Of a stretch of DNA of 64,000 bases, positions 1-10,201 are shown in pieces; the first letter of the stretch is position 1; every line of letters begins with the position of its first letter. Under the pieces are notes generated by a model. That model worked only from the letters and a program-made list of their open reading frames with translations, had not been told where the DNA came from and did no database searches. The stretch covers positions 88,165,050-88,229,049 of the forward strand of contig CM048843.1 in the NCBI GenBank assembly GCA_026545765.1, in the 5' to 3' direction. Made by a program: the position numbers and the translations under genes. The stretch comes from Plantago major. Lineage: Eukaryota; Streptophyta; Magnoliopsida; Lamiales; Plantaginaceae.

Positions 1-854
1 TTATGTGGTATATTTTTCTTCTGACGTTTCTTTGTAGCCCCCTCCTTGTAACGCTTGTACCGGTCCTTACCACAGAACTTGCACTTCAGTAGATCTGTAT
101 CCTCCCCCCAATAGATCATACACATATCCTCACAACAATCTATGGTTTCCATGGGCAACCCCATCCCCCGCATCTTTTTCTTCGCTTGGTAAAAGTTGGT
201 GGGAACTAGATTTTCTTCCGGACAAAGATCTGACATTAATTGTACCCATTCATTGAAGCTCGCTTCAGATTGCTGGCCATTAGCCTTACAACTCATTAGC
301 CGAGCCAACAAAGACAACTCGCTCAGCCTACATCCCTGATAAATCGGCTTCTTTGCTGATTCCAGCAAGTCAAAGAACACCTGATCCGCAGGATTCGGAG
401 GCTCCTCCACATCCCCCTCGGTTACTGGCTCCCTGGTGTCCATGAACTCTGGACCCGCAACATCATACACCATTTGCTCCATCCATTCATGATCATAATT
501 AGCATCAGATGTAGACGTGTTTTGAGTACTTCCGATCACATTTTTCTCCTTCCTTTTACGCTTTGAGAGATGCTCATAATCCATGAACGGTGCTCGTGTC
601 TCACCATGATAACACCATACCTCATACTGAGACACGAACCCCTTATGTTTCAAGTGCTCCACTACCGTTTCAGGAGGCAAAAATTGTTTATTCCTACATT
701 TGTTCGCATTGCAAGGGCACTTCATCTTCCCCCCACTCAAACAAGTAGTTTGTGTAAGCGCAAAAGTGATGAAGGATTCAACCCCTTCCACAAAACTAGA
801 CTGAATTCTGCCATTCACTATGCGACGGTACATCCATGAACGATCGGGATTCAT
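1..854 (-). CDS. CACTA transposase (TNPD-like), N-terminal part, open at the window edge
   Basis: An uninterrupted frame of 284 codons runs from the ATG at 854 to the window edge. It begins MNPDRSWMYRR, typical of the plant transposase-associated domain. A Cys-rich part follows (residues about 45-60, with CPCNANKC), then an acidic linker. Near residues 235-265 comes the segment with DCCEDMCMIYW and CKFCGKDRY, which normally precedes the Transposase_21 catalytic domain. The catalytic part is not in the window. The product would bind the element ends and catalyse excision and insertion in the nucleus. No stop or frameshift was seen here, so the element may be fairly young. This could be the second exon, because the ATG lies about 775 bp inside the subterminal repeats. 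Confidence 0.85.
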   Translation of the reverse strand, partial: MNPDRSWMYRRIVNGRIQSSFVEGVESFITFALTQTTCLSGGKMKCPCNANKCRNKQFLPPETVVEHLKHKGFVSQYEVWCYHGETRAPFMDYEHLSKRKRKEKNVIGSTQNTSTSDANYDHEWMEQMVYDVAGPEFMDTREPVTEGDVEEPPNPADQVFFDLLESAKKPIYQGCRLSELSLLARLMSCKANGQQSEASFNEWVQLMSDLCPEENLVPTNFYQAKKKMRGMGLPMETIDCCEDMCMIYWGEDTDLLKCKFCGKDRYKRYKEGATKKRQKKNIPH

Positions 855-1630
855 AATTATATGATTAGCCTGACACGTCTACAATTATTAGATTTATAAC
901 ATGCATTTTACGTTAATATAGTCACCAAATAGTCTCAAAACACTTAATTAAATCTTCATAATCTAGTGTATATATACGAATTTATCGAATCAAAATTACT
1001 ACATACTTAATTACAAACATCCTAACATTATAATAATTAGCAATACAAATTCACAATCAATATATCAATTGCACAAAGTTAACTAGCTAGTATACTATAT
1101 CTCCCATAAACATACAATTGATCTAATTAGTCGAAATTATCAAATTCCCAAATTTGTCAACAAGTAAGGGTTCCAAAACACTAAACTAAATCTTTCTAAT
1201 CCTACTACATATACGAAAATATCAAATTAACAACCCTACATACTTCCAAACATTCTAACATTATACTAAAAATTCAAATTCACAATCAATACATCAATTG
1301 AACATCTCAAAGTTAACACACTACATAATATAAGCTAAACTAACTACTACATACTTACAATAAACGTTCAATTGCTCAAATTAGTCAAAATTAACAAAAT
1401 TCCCAATTTTGACAAAGTTAAGGTTTTAGCCAAAATACCTTCGATTTAGCTGTGAAAAGATGAAATTGGTTGACCACACGAGCTCCTTGTCCCACGAGCT
1501 TCGAGAAGACTCCAAAATTGGCCGGAACGGTCGAGATTTGGTCGGAAAATTGGAAATGGCGAAGGAAGAAGGAAGAAGGAAGAAGGAAGAAAAATGGGGA
1601 AGAAAGGGCTACTGCCCGATGGTATCAAGG
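855..1630. other. Non-coding leader or intron of the CACTA element
   Basis: This stretch is AT-rich without a recognisable domain. It ends in a purine-rich run at about 1560-1600 made of tandem GAAGAAG units. It probably holds the 5' leader or first intron of the transposase gene. I see no independent gene. Confidence 0.5.
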
Positions 1631-1969
1631 TTTTAGCGACGGATCGCTATCCGTCGCTAAAATCCGTCTCTAACTAGTGACGGAACGCGATCCGTCGCTA
1701 GTTACCTTTTTTTAATTTTGTAAGCTGGTCAACTTATTTAGGGACGGATTTAATATCCGTCCCTAAATAGCGACAGATTTATTTATCCGTCGTTAAATAG
1801 CGACGGAAAAACATCCGTCGCTAATTTAGCGACGGATTAGCGACGGATTAGAGACGGATTCGCTCAATTCGTCTCCATTCCGTCGCTAAAATTAGCGATT
1901 CGTCGCTAAATAGCGACGGGTTCTATCCGTCGCTAATGGCCGTCGCTAAACGGCGGATTTCTTGTAGTG
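1631..1969 (-). repeat. CACTA subterminal repeat array and terminus
   Basis: A unit close to TTAGCGACGGAT recurs more than ten times in both orientations between about 1631 and 1955, with variants (GGGACGGAT, GAGACGGAT). Such arrays are the binding sites of the small CACTA transposase subunit in the En/Spm family. The array ends at the terminus CACTACAAGAAA (1958-1969 on the minus strand). Inverted copies can pair, so the DNA may fold into hairpins. Confidence 0.85.
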
Positions 1970-2184
1970 TACGCTTGGGTTGGCAAACTTTCTAACATGT
2001 GAATCAAAGGTTGCCCCTGTTCTGGGCGACATCTCTTCTGCTGCTACTCCCGAGGAAGTAGTGGTTATTGCTGAGGAAACTCGAAGAAGCAAGGAGCCTT
2101 CGACACTTGGTCGCATAGCGACTTTCTCTGTAAGAACTATATTTTGAATTGTCTTTTCTGATTCTCTGTACACAGTCTACTGTA

Positions 2185-5100
2185 CGGTCTCTTCTGCAAA
2201 ATCCCTTTGGGAATTGTTGGAAAAGAAGTATAGTGCTGAAGATACTGGCATGAAAAATTCATGGTGGCTAAATTTCTAAAATTCAATATGGTGGATTCCA
2301 AACCTGTGGGGGGTTCAAGTTGAAGAATACCAAATGCTTTTGCATGAGTTGGATTCTGAGAACTTGAAACCCAATGAATCCTTCTTGGTGGCTGTGTTAA
2401 TTGAGAAATTGCCTCCTTCATGGGGTGAATTTCCAAGTTACCTGAAGCTTAAATCTAAGGAGATGAAGTTGAAAGACCTTATTATCAAACTCCAAATCCA
2501 GGAGGATAATAGGAAGGCCTTGAACAAGGGGAAACAACCCATTGATGAAAAGGCCCACTTGGTTGAGGCCAAGGGCAAAGGCAAGAAGCATAAGAACAGT
2601 GACAGTGGTTCTAGTAGTAACGCTTCTGGGTCTAAGCCCGTGTTCAATGGTGTGTGTCATCATTGTAAGAAACCTGACCACATGAAAAAGGATTGTCATA
2701 CTCTAAAGAAACAGAAATCTGACGAAAAGGCAAAGGCAAATGTGGATGAAGATTCGCCTCCAAAAGCGGATGGAACTTCAGAATTCTGTGTTGTTGCTGA
2801 GTTTGAGGCAAACATGGTGGAAATTATGGAGCATGGTGGTTGGACACCGGAGCAATTCTAGACACATATGCTCTGACAGAAGTGTCTTTTCAAACTACAC
2901 TCTGGTGAGTGACAAAAAGCTGTTCATGGGAAACCATGCAACCTCTAAAGTGGCCGCTGTTGGTAGAGTGGTCCTCAAAATGACATCTGAGAAGATGTTG
3001 GTCCTCAAAGAAGTGCTTCATGTCCCGGACATAAGGAAGAACTTGGTTTCTGGACCACTCTTGGTGAAGGTTGGATTCAAGATAGTCTTAGAATCTGAAA
3101 AGTTTGTAATCACTAAGTTTGGTGAATTTGTAGGAAAGGTCTACATTGCAAATGGGCTCTTCAAGTTGAATGTAAACTCTGTAATGCTTAAGTCTATGAA
3201 TGAAAAGAATGTTTCTTCTTACCTTGTTGAGTAATCTGATTTATGGCATTATAGACTAAGAGATGTCAACTACTAATCGTTACAAACTCTTGCGAGACTC
3301 GAGTTGTTGCCTGGTATCAACTTTAACAACCATCAGAAATGTGGGGTGTGTGTTGAAGCAAAACTCAAAAAGTCTCCCTTTCCCTCTGTGGAAAGAAGTA
3401 CTTCCCCTCTCGAATTAATCCATAGTGACTTGTGTGATTTGAAATTCGTGCAAACAAAAGAAGGAAAGAAATACTTTGTGACATTCATAGATGATTGTAC
3501 AAGGTATTGTTATGTTTACTTGCTGAGAAGCAAATATGAGGCCTTGGAGGCTTTCAAAAACTACAAAACTGTCGAGCCCGACTTCATCGCGTATCAAGTC
3601 AATACGCAGTGATCGTGGTGGGGAATATGGAGCACCATTCGAAGAATGGTGTGCTCTATATGGTATCATTCATCAAACAACAACCCCCTACTCTCCTCAA
3701 TCGAATGGAATTGTTGAACGCAAAAACAGGACATTGAAGGAGATGATGGATGCTATGTTGTTGAATTCTGGACTTCCTCAGAATTTGTGGGGTGAGGCCA
3801 TTCTAACGGCTAATAAGATTCTTAACAGAATTCACCGGAAGAAAAGCAACAAAACTCCATATGAACTATGGAGAGGACACCTCCATCTTACAAGATGTTC
3901 AAAGTGTGGGTTGCTTGGCAAAGGTGGAAGTACCTAAGCCAAAGCAGGTTAAGATTGGTCCCAAAACTATAGATTGCATTTTCCTAGGATATGCAAATAA
4001 TAGTAGTGCTTATCGATTCTTAGTCCATCGGTCTGAGATAGGTGATGTACATGTTGGGACAATCATAGAATCAAGGAATGCTGAATTCTTTGAAGGCACC
4101 TATCTTAGGAAGGAAAAGAAGGACTTGGCTTTCTCTAGAAGTCAAGTTAGTGAACTTGGTGAGAATGAAAATTCTGAACCAAATGAACTTGAAGGATCAA
4201 ATGTGGGGTCTTCCTCTCCTGGCATTTTACCTAGTTCAAGCCAAGAGATAACCGAGGCTCATGGTCTTGAATCTAGTGTCTTCCCTCAATCTAGCTCACC
4301 AACTTAAGAGAACACTAAGGCTCATGATGTTACCAGAGGAAGAAAACGTTCTAGTAGTTCAATGCAAGAGAATTCCAAGGCTCATGACACTGAACCAAGA
4401 CGTAGCAAAAGGGCTAGAAAGAAGAAAGAATTTGATCCTGATTTTCTGACCTTTTTGGTAGAAAATGACCCAAAGACAATCAAGCAAGCATTGTCTACTC
4501 CTAAGGCTCCTCCTTGGAAGGAAGCCATAGAGAGTGAAATTGGGTCCATCCTGCAAAATCACACTTGGGTATTGGCTGATCTCCCTCCAGGGATTAAGCC
4601 TTTAAGGTGTGGATTTTGAAGTGAAAGCTTAAGACGGATGGAACAATAGACAAGTACAAGGCCGTGGTGATGGTAAAGTGCCAAAAGGAAGGCCTAGACT
4701 ACTTCGACACATACGCTCCTGTGTCTAGATTAACTTCCATAAGAGTATTGCAGCTTTGCATGACTTAAAATACATCAAATGGATGTTAATTAAACAGCTT
4801 TCCTCAATGGTAGATTGGAGGAATAAATTTACATGGAATAACTTGAAGATTATGTGATTACTGGACAAGAGGGCAAAGTTTGCCGCCTTGTAAAATCATT
4901 GTACGGGCCGGGCTAAAACAAGCTCCTAAACAATGGCATGAGAAATTTGACAACTCATTATTGTCAAAAGGATTCTCAATAAATGAATGTGACAAATGCA
5001 TTTACGTGAAAGGGGATTACAATTCCTTCGTGATGATTTGTCTATATGTGGATGACTTGCTCATCACAGGTAGTAGTCACAAGTTAATCCTTGAGACTAA

Positions 5101-5945
5101 ATCCATGTTGAAAAATCTTTTTGACATGAAGGACATGGGAATCGCTGATGTGATTCTGGGAATTAAGATTTCCAAGACCTCTGATGGTTTGGTACTTTCA
5201 CAATCTCATTACATTGAGAATGTATTGAAGAGATTTGAAGTTCATGGTTTATCACCATTGAAAGCACCAATGGATATGAGCAAAAACATTGCTAAACATG
5301 GGGGTTCCCCTGTGTGTCAAGATAGGTATGCGTAAGTTATTGGCTGCCTAATGTACATTGCAAACTGTACACGTCCTGATATTGCTTATCCTGTCAACAA
5401 GTTGGCAAGATTCACACGCAATCCAGGAGCAGACCATTGGACAACGTTGGAAAGGATATTCAGGTATCTGAAACACACGCTTAAATATGGTCTGCATTAC
5501 TCCAGACATCCTGTTGTGTTAGAAGGGTTTTCTGATGCTAATTGGATATCTGATATTAAGAACTACAAGTCCACTAGTGGGAGGTATGTTTTTACCATTG
5601 GTGGTGGAGCAGTGTCTTGAAAATCCTCCAAACAAACTCTGATTTCTAGGTCTACCACGGGATCTGAGTTTATTGTTGTAGACAAAGCTAGAGAAGAAGC
5701 GGAGTGGCTCTGTGAGTTTTTGGAAGATATCCCTTATTGGGATAAACCCGTGCCTTCAGTAACGATTAACTGTGACAGTTAATCTGCACTTGGAAGGGCA
5801 CGAAGTAACATGTACAATGGCAAGTCTAGATACATTCGTCGTAGACATAAGACCATTAGAGAATTGCTCTCAACGGGTGTTATTTCTTTAGATTATTTGA
5901 AATCTAAAAAGACAATATTGCTGATCCGTTAACGAAAGGCCTTTC
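2185..5945 (+). pseudogene. Copia gag-pol polyprotein remnant
   Basis: Gag is seen at about 2190-2865, with the family phrase LPPSWGEF and a CCHC zinc knuckle (CHHCKKPDHMKKDC, 2655-2696). The protease keeps LDTGA near 2840 before a frameshift. Integrase has the GAG-pre-integrase tail and core (about 3300-3900), with HSDLC, FIDDCTRY, SDRGGEY and SPQSNG. RT covers about 4440-5335 and keeps YVDD at 5045-5056. RNase H follows at about 5350-5940, with SDANW and the STSG block. At least five frame changes or stops interrupt it, for example near 2861, 3612, 3937, 4619, 5335 and 5620, so no functional polyprotein can be made. Confidence 0.9.
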
Positions 5946-6596
5946 AGGGGAGCAAACTCTGTTATCGAATAGGGGAATGGGGTTAAAACCCATGTCTTAA
6001 AGAATCCTTGCGGTGGTAACCCAACCATACTGACTGGAGATCCTAAGAATTTGGTTCAATGTGGAAAACTAAGCTGTAAGGATTCGTCGAGCGCTTCGAG
6101 AGTGTTTAACAACACTAAGAAGTATGAGCACTTCGGATTATGTCACGTGTGACTATAACTCCAAAGCCTATTCCCGCGTAAGACATAAGTGCTACCTGCA
6201 GAACGGGTAAAGGTTGAGTTCACGGAACTCTTAATGATTCTCAAAGTTTGAAGTTCAAATAGGGTATTGGCAGGATACTCTTTTTGAGAAGTCACCTATG
6301 CAAGTGTGAGGACTGGCCGCCTCAAACTAGAAACACACTTGTGAAACCAGGCGTGTCCAGGGCCACAACGGACAAATGATATGAACCTGAAACGAGTGCA
6401 AGGTTATATTAGTGTGGGTAATTTTATCTTGGTATACACAAAATGCCGACCGGTTCAAGGCATCACGTCCACCGCGTGGCAAGTATATCCGAAGGTATTC
6501 CACTAGGGAAGATCCAAAGCCGAAAGCTATCTATCCTGATGCTATTATAATCCACCGGTAAGGTGCATGTGCATCAATTCTCTTTCATGTGGGGAT

Positions 6597-7461
6597 TGTT
6601 GAAATTTTAGTGAATGATTGAGCTTTCAATTCATTCGATGAATTGGTCAATGTGGCCCAACACATCGGAAACAAGCATTCCGTGTAAGCGTGTATTTCGT
6701 TGTTAAAACGAATTACACTTTATGTATTAAGTCACTAAAATCGCCAAGTGGTGAAAGGGTGATTAATGCATTAAGTGTGTTTGATCAATACATGAATGAG
6801 TTAAGTCATCTTAAACATGAGGATTCATAATACGATGTGCTAAAATTTGGGTTAAAGAGCAAGGTAATCGAAAAGAAAGAAGAAAAATTCAAATTATGGA
6901 GAAAAAGCTGAAAACACTGTAGCTCACCGCGGTGAGCTCATTTTTCACTGTAGCTCACCGCGGTCTACTTAAGCCGAAACAAAGGTAGGGCTCACCGCGT
7001 CTGAACAGGCGCGATTTTCTCAGAAATTCAAATTTTTCCTTGTCTTTTCATGAATAAACACTTCCCTTGAGTTTAATAATTGTGTCCCTTTCAACTTGTG
7101 TATATTGAATGAAGAGTTAACACCTTTAGTGGAAGTATATAACTCTTGGGAAAGATCATCAAACAAGTATAAATATGTGAAGAAGTTCTTCACAAGAAAT
7201 CACACTCCATACGTGCTTTCTTTCCTCCTGCTCTTCATGCATTCTTACACACTCAAACTAAGGTTCGTCAGACTTGGTTATCGAAGTGCAACCTAACCAT
7301 TTAAGAGAAGTTTTATCCTGGGAGACTGTTGCAAGCAACCCGTGTGCACCGTAGCGGGGCAATAAAGTCTTAAGGAGAGATAGTTAAACTATCGACTCTT
7401 CTCGACCCTGTTTTTGTTCTTCTCTACTTCCATACCCGCAATTACCTACCATATTCCTACA
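6597..7461 (+). repeat. 3' LTR of the degenerate copia element
   Basis: The LTR starts TGTTGAAATTTT directly after the polypurine tract GTGGGGAT and ends CCTACA, giving the expected TGT...ACA ends. Its right end is estimated from this signature because no partner LTR is in the window. A GC-rich motif TAGCTCACCGCGG appears twice near 6920-6965, and a related TCACCGCG follows at about 6990, inside otherwise AT-rich LTR. Confidence 0.7.
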
Positions 7462-7926
7462 TGAAAAACTAGAAGTTGTAATATTACCAAGTTTGTTTAT
7501 AAGCCTAACTTGCAGATTAGTAATGTATAATACCAAATTTATTAATTTTTACACAATTAACATACTTAATTGGTCCTATAAGTTATTACTGTAGTACTTT
7601 ATCAATGTGGAAAGTTCAAAGGTCAAATTAGATTCGGCAGAAAAGGAGAAAGCAAACTCATATACATATGTTGTTCAAGAGTAAAGTGAATTTGGTCACT
7701 AATACTAAAACCCAACAATTCATTACATCACTACAATACTAGCTACATATTTTAACACTTATTTTACTAGTTAAATAATTTAACATTTTGTATGTATGAC
7801 ATCAATATTCTTCATATATCCAAAATGTTAGTATGATTATAATTTATAACCATAATAATTGTTAGTTTATTTTAATCCCTCAACTTGCTCCCTTAAGTAT
7901 TATCTAACAAAAAATTAATATAGTTA
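7462..7926. other. Intergenic AT-rich DNA
   Basis: No coding domain, RNA gene or clear repeat was recognised between the copia LTR and the first MITE. Confidence 0.5.
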
Positions 7927-8052
7927 GGCTCTGTTCTCTTCAACTGAAATTTACTGAACTGAACTGAATTGTTGTAGTATAAAATATAACTAAGCAGAAT
8001 GGAACTGAACTGAACTGAACTGAATGAGTTTTCAGTTGAAGAGAACATAGCC
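7927..8052. mobile_element. Tourist-like MITE (PIF/Harbinger type), copy 1
   Basis: This 126-bp element has near-perfect inverted ends: GGCTCTGTTCTCTTCAACTG on the left and GGCTATGTTCTCTTCAACTG on the right when reversed. A TTA target duplication flanks it (7924-7926 and 8053-8055). The interior contains the pentamer ACTGA in tandem. It has no coding capacity and would depend on a PIF/Harbinger transposase. Confidence 0.85.
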
Positions 8053-8195
8053 TTAGTACGGAAATGAAAGTCCTAGATTTAGCTAGCCAGTCGCCCTAAT
8101 TAAAACATGTGCGTTTGAAGTTTAACTAATTGCGTAGTTAATTTTATAACTTTTGTTTTAATTTTCAGAGCTTTGTGTTTGAAACTACTAATTAA

Positions 8196-8308
8196 GGCTC
8201 TATTCTTCTCAACTGAAATTTACTGAACTGAACTGAATTGTAGTATAAAATATAATTAAGCAGAACTGAACTGAACTGAATGAGTTTTCAGTTGAAGATA
8301 ACAGAGCC
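8196..8308. mobile_element. Tourist-like MITE (PIF/Harbinger type), copy 2
   Basis: This second, 113-bp member of the same family starts GGCTCTATTCTTCTCAACTG and its right end reads GGCTCTGTTATCTTCAACTG on the reverse strand. TAA duplications flank it (8193-8195 and 8309-8311). It shares the internal ACTGA pentamers with copy 1, which lies about 140 bp away. A short direct repeat (TTAATTTTCAGAGCTTTGTG, near 8159 and 8348) brackets it. Confidence 0.85.
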
Positions 8309-8523
8309 TAATTAACACGACATAATTGAGTACGAAGTGATTAATTAATTTTCAGAGCTTTGTGTTTGCAGTTTGCACTCCATTGTCGACTTTTGATGAG
8401 TATGATATGATAACATAATTGGGTAGTCAAAAAGTTAACATAAATCTGTCAACTCTAGAAGCACATAAATGCACAATTGATTTCTTACATCGACCGAAAA
8501 AAAAAGGGCACATTACATTGTTA

Positions 8524-8780
8524 CTCCCGTTCGTTCCAAATAAAACTTTCCATTTTAACTTTAAACGGCCAACTGTCTTCAACTTTAATTATAAATTATT
8601 CTTAAATTATAATAATAAATAATTTTAATAAAAACATATAATGAAATTTAATAATTAAATTTTCATTATATGATTTTATTGAATTATTTACTATTATAGT
8701 TCAAGAGTAATTTATGGTCAAAGTCGAAGACAGTTGACCGCAGAATAGTAAAATGAAAAGTTTCTTTAGAATGGAGGTAG
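8524..8780. mobile_element. Stowaway-like MITE (Tc1/mariner type)
   Basis: The left end CTCCCGTTCGTTCCAAATAA and the right end (reverse strand CTACCTCCATTCTAAAGAAA) resemble the plant Stowaway signature CTCCCTCCGTTCC. TA dinucleotides flank it (8522-8523 and 8781-8782). Nearly the whole element is one long imperfect palindrome: arms carrying GTCAACTGTCTTC-like and TTTAATTATA-like blocks pair about a centre near 8655. It is non-coding. Confidence 0.75.
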
Positions 8781-9814
8781 TATTACACACCCTGACTTTG
8801 GTTTAAATGGTACCACATTTAAACAGCTAAGGTTTAGAGTTTGAACTTGTTAGAGAACAAGTTAGAAAGCGGGCTCGACCTCGAAACACCATTAATAAGT
8901 TCGAGCTCGAATCGTTTGGAAATAACGAGTTCGGCCTTACTGATCAAATGAAAATAATTGTATTATTTCGACAAATCATAATGAATTTGCAGTGTGGACC
9001 GAATCATAGCGAGTTTTGAATCAACTGATCACTTATAAACATAGTACTATTAATGAACATATCAAGAACTGAACAAGTCGAGTTATACTCGCCTCGACAA
9101 GAAATTGAACTTCAAAAGAGTTCGAATTCGACTTCATTAATGTTTCATGGGAGTCGAGTCGAATCAATTACGTTTCAAGTCGAGCCGAAAACAAACTATA
9201 TATTGAGTTGAAATGCATGAGGAATGTTACAGAAATTTGTTAAAGACGAAGTAAGTTTATAAGATGAGCTAATATTGTTGCTATATTCGATCGATATTCA
9301 CCTAGAAGAGGAAAGATTCACTTAGGGTTCAAATGAATTGGGGAGTACAACCAATTTTGCCAACTGTACATGCCTTGTTATGACTGTTTGCACTTAGACG
9401 TCTTCTTCCACCTCCTTACAATTTAACTCTTCAGTTATTGGGTTTTGGTCCTTATAAATATGGACAAACACTTGTTTGATAGCAAGTTTTCTCTTTAATC
9501 CACAATAAATTTGTCATATTTACATGACTTTTCCAATTGTCCTATTGAGGTCGTGTTCTTGTAGCTAATCACTAATATTCCATCCCAAATTGTTGCATGA
9601 TTCAATTTTACTTGTGTGCGTAGAAGATTCATGCACTGAGTTCAATTAAGTTATAACTATATATATTGACAATTGTACAACGTAACGGCTGAAATTTTAC
9701 AACGTATATTTTGAATTATAAACTAATCATATATTGTTTGTAGCTTTGTTACAAACTAGAGTTTTCGAATTTAAGTTAGAAAAAAAATGTGAATTTTAAT
9801 GCTGCCTATTTCAG
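8781..9814. other. Intergenic DNA with degenerate GAGCTCGA-rich repeat
   Basis: Between about 8870 and 9200 short motifs such as TCGAGTCGAA, GAGTTCG and GAGCTCGAA recur irregularly. This resembles a decayed dispersed repeat; a similar texture occurs near 28500-28630. No gene was recognised. Confidence 0.35.
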
Positions 9815-10201
9815 CTAGGGATTAAAGAAGTTGGCATGAAAGTAGTTGACTACCAGACTCCAAACAGCTGCAATAAACACAACTATAGTTATAACTATAC
9901 CTAGTGAACCAAGACCTAAGTTAAGGCACCACATTCGGCTGAACTGGACCGGCTTCTTGATCGAAAGCCACATAAAGCACGGATAAACCAGAGTTAGAGG
10001 CAGGGCCATCGAGCCGATAAGTGTAGCTAGCTTTGGCAAGAACGGTAGAGACACTGCGATGAAATTAAATATATAAATCCTCCAAAAATCACTTTGATGA
10101 TGGATCGAACCCATCTTGGGCATGGTTTGTTCTTCTTTATGGAAGATATGAATATGTGAAAAGTTAGTAGAAGTTAGTTACATTATTGTTTGACATAAGC
10201 C

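Larger units (their letters stand above)
1..1969 (-). mobile_element. CACTA (En/Spm) transposon, 5' part, cut by the window edge
   Basis: Read on the minus strand the element starts at 1969 with CACTACAAGAAA, the canonical CACTA terminus. About 340 bp of subterminal repeats follow, then an AT-rich leader or intron, then a transposase reading frame that runs off the left edge. The base just outside and the next two (TAC, 1970-1972) would be one copy of the 3-bp target duplication; the other lies outside the window. The element adjoins the degenerate copia element to its right and may have inserted into it. The terminus, the repeats and the coding domain agree on class and direction. Confidence 0.9.
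2180..7461 (+). mobile_element. Degenerate Ty1/copia LTR retrotransposon lacking its 5' LTR
   Basis: Gag, protease, integrase, RT and RNase H fragments occur in copia order (integrase before RT) on the plus strand. A non-coding 3' region, a polypurine tract (GTGGGGAT, 6589-6596) and a 3' LTR (6597-7461) follow. No 5' LTR is present upstream: the sequence meets the CACTA element at 1969, and 1973-2180 matches nothing I recognise. The element is either interrupted by the CACTA insertion, with its 5' half beyond the window, or truncated. Many stops and frameshifts make it an old, inactive copy. Confidence 0.85.

Noticed and set aside
1631..1960. Short repeats at roughly regular spacing, CRISPR-like at first sight
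   Set aside because: Units occur in both orientations, spacers are not uniform, and they end at a CACTA terminus in a plant genome; they are subterminal transposase sites.
1973..2180. Possible extension of copia gag, or a captured gene (EEVVVIAEETRRSKEP in one frame)
   Set aside because: No family match and a stop before the gag fragment; too short to call.
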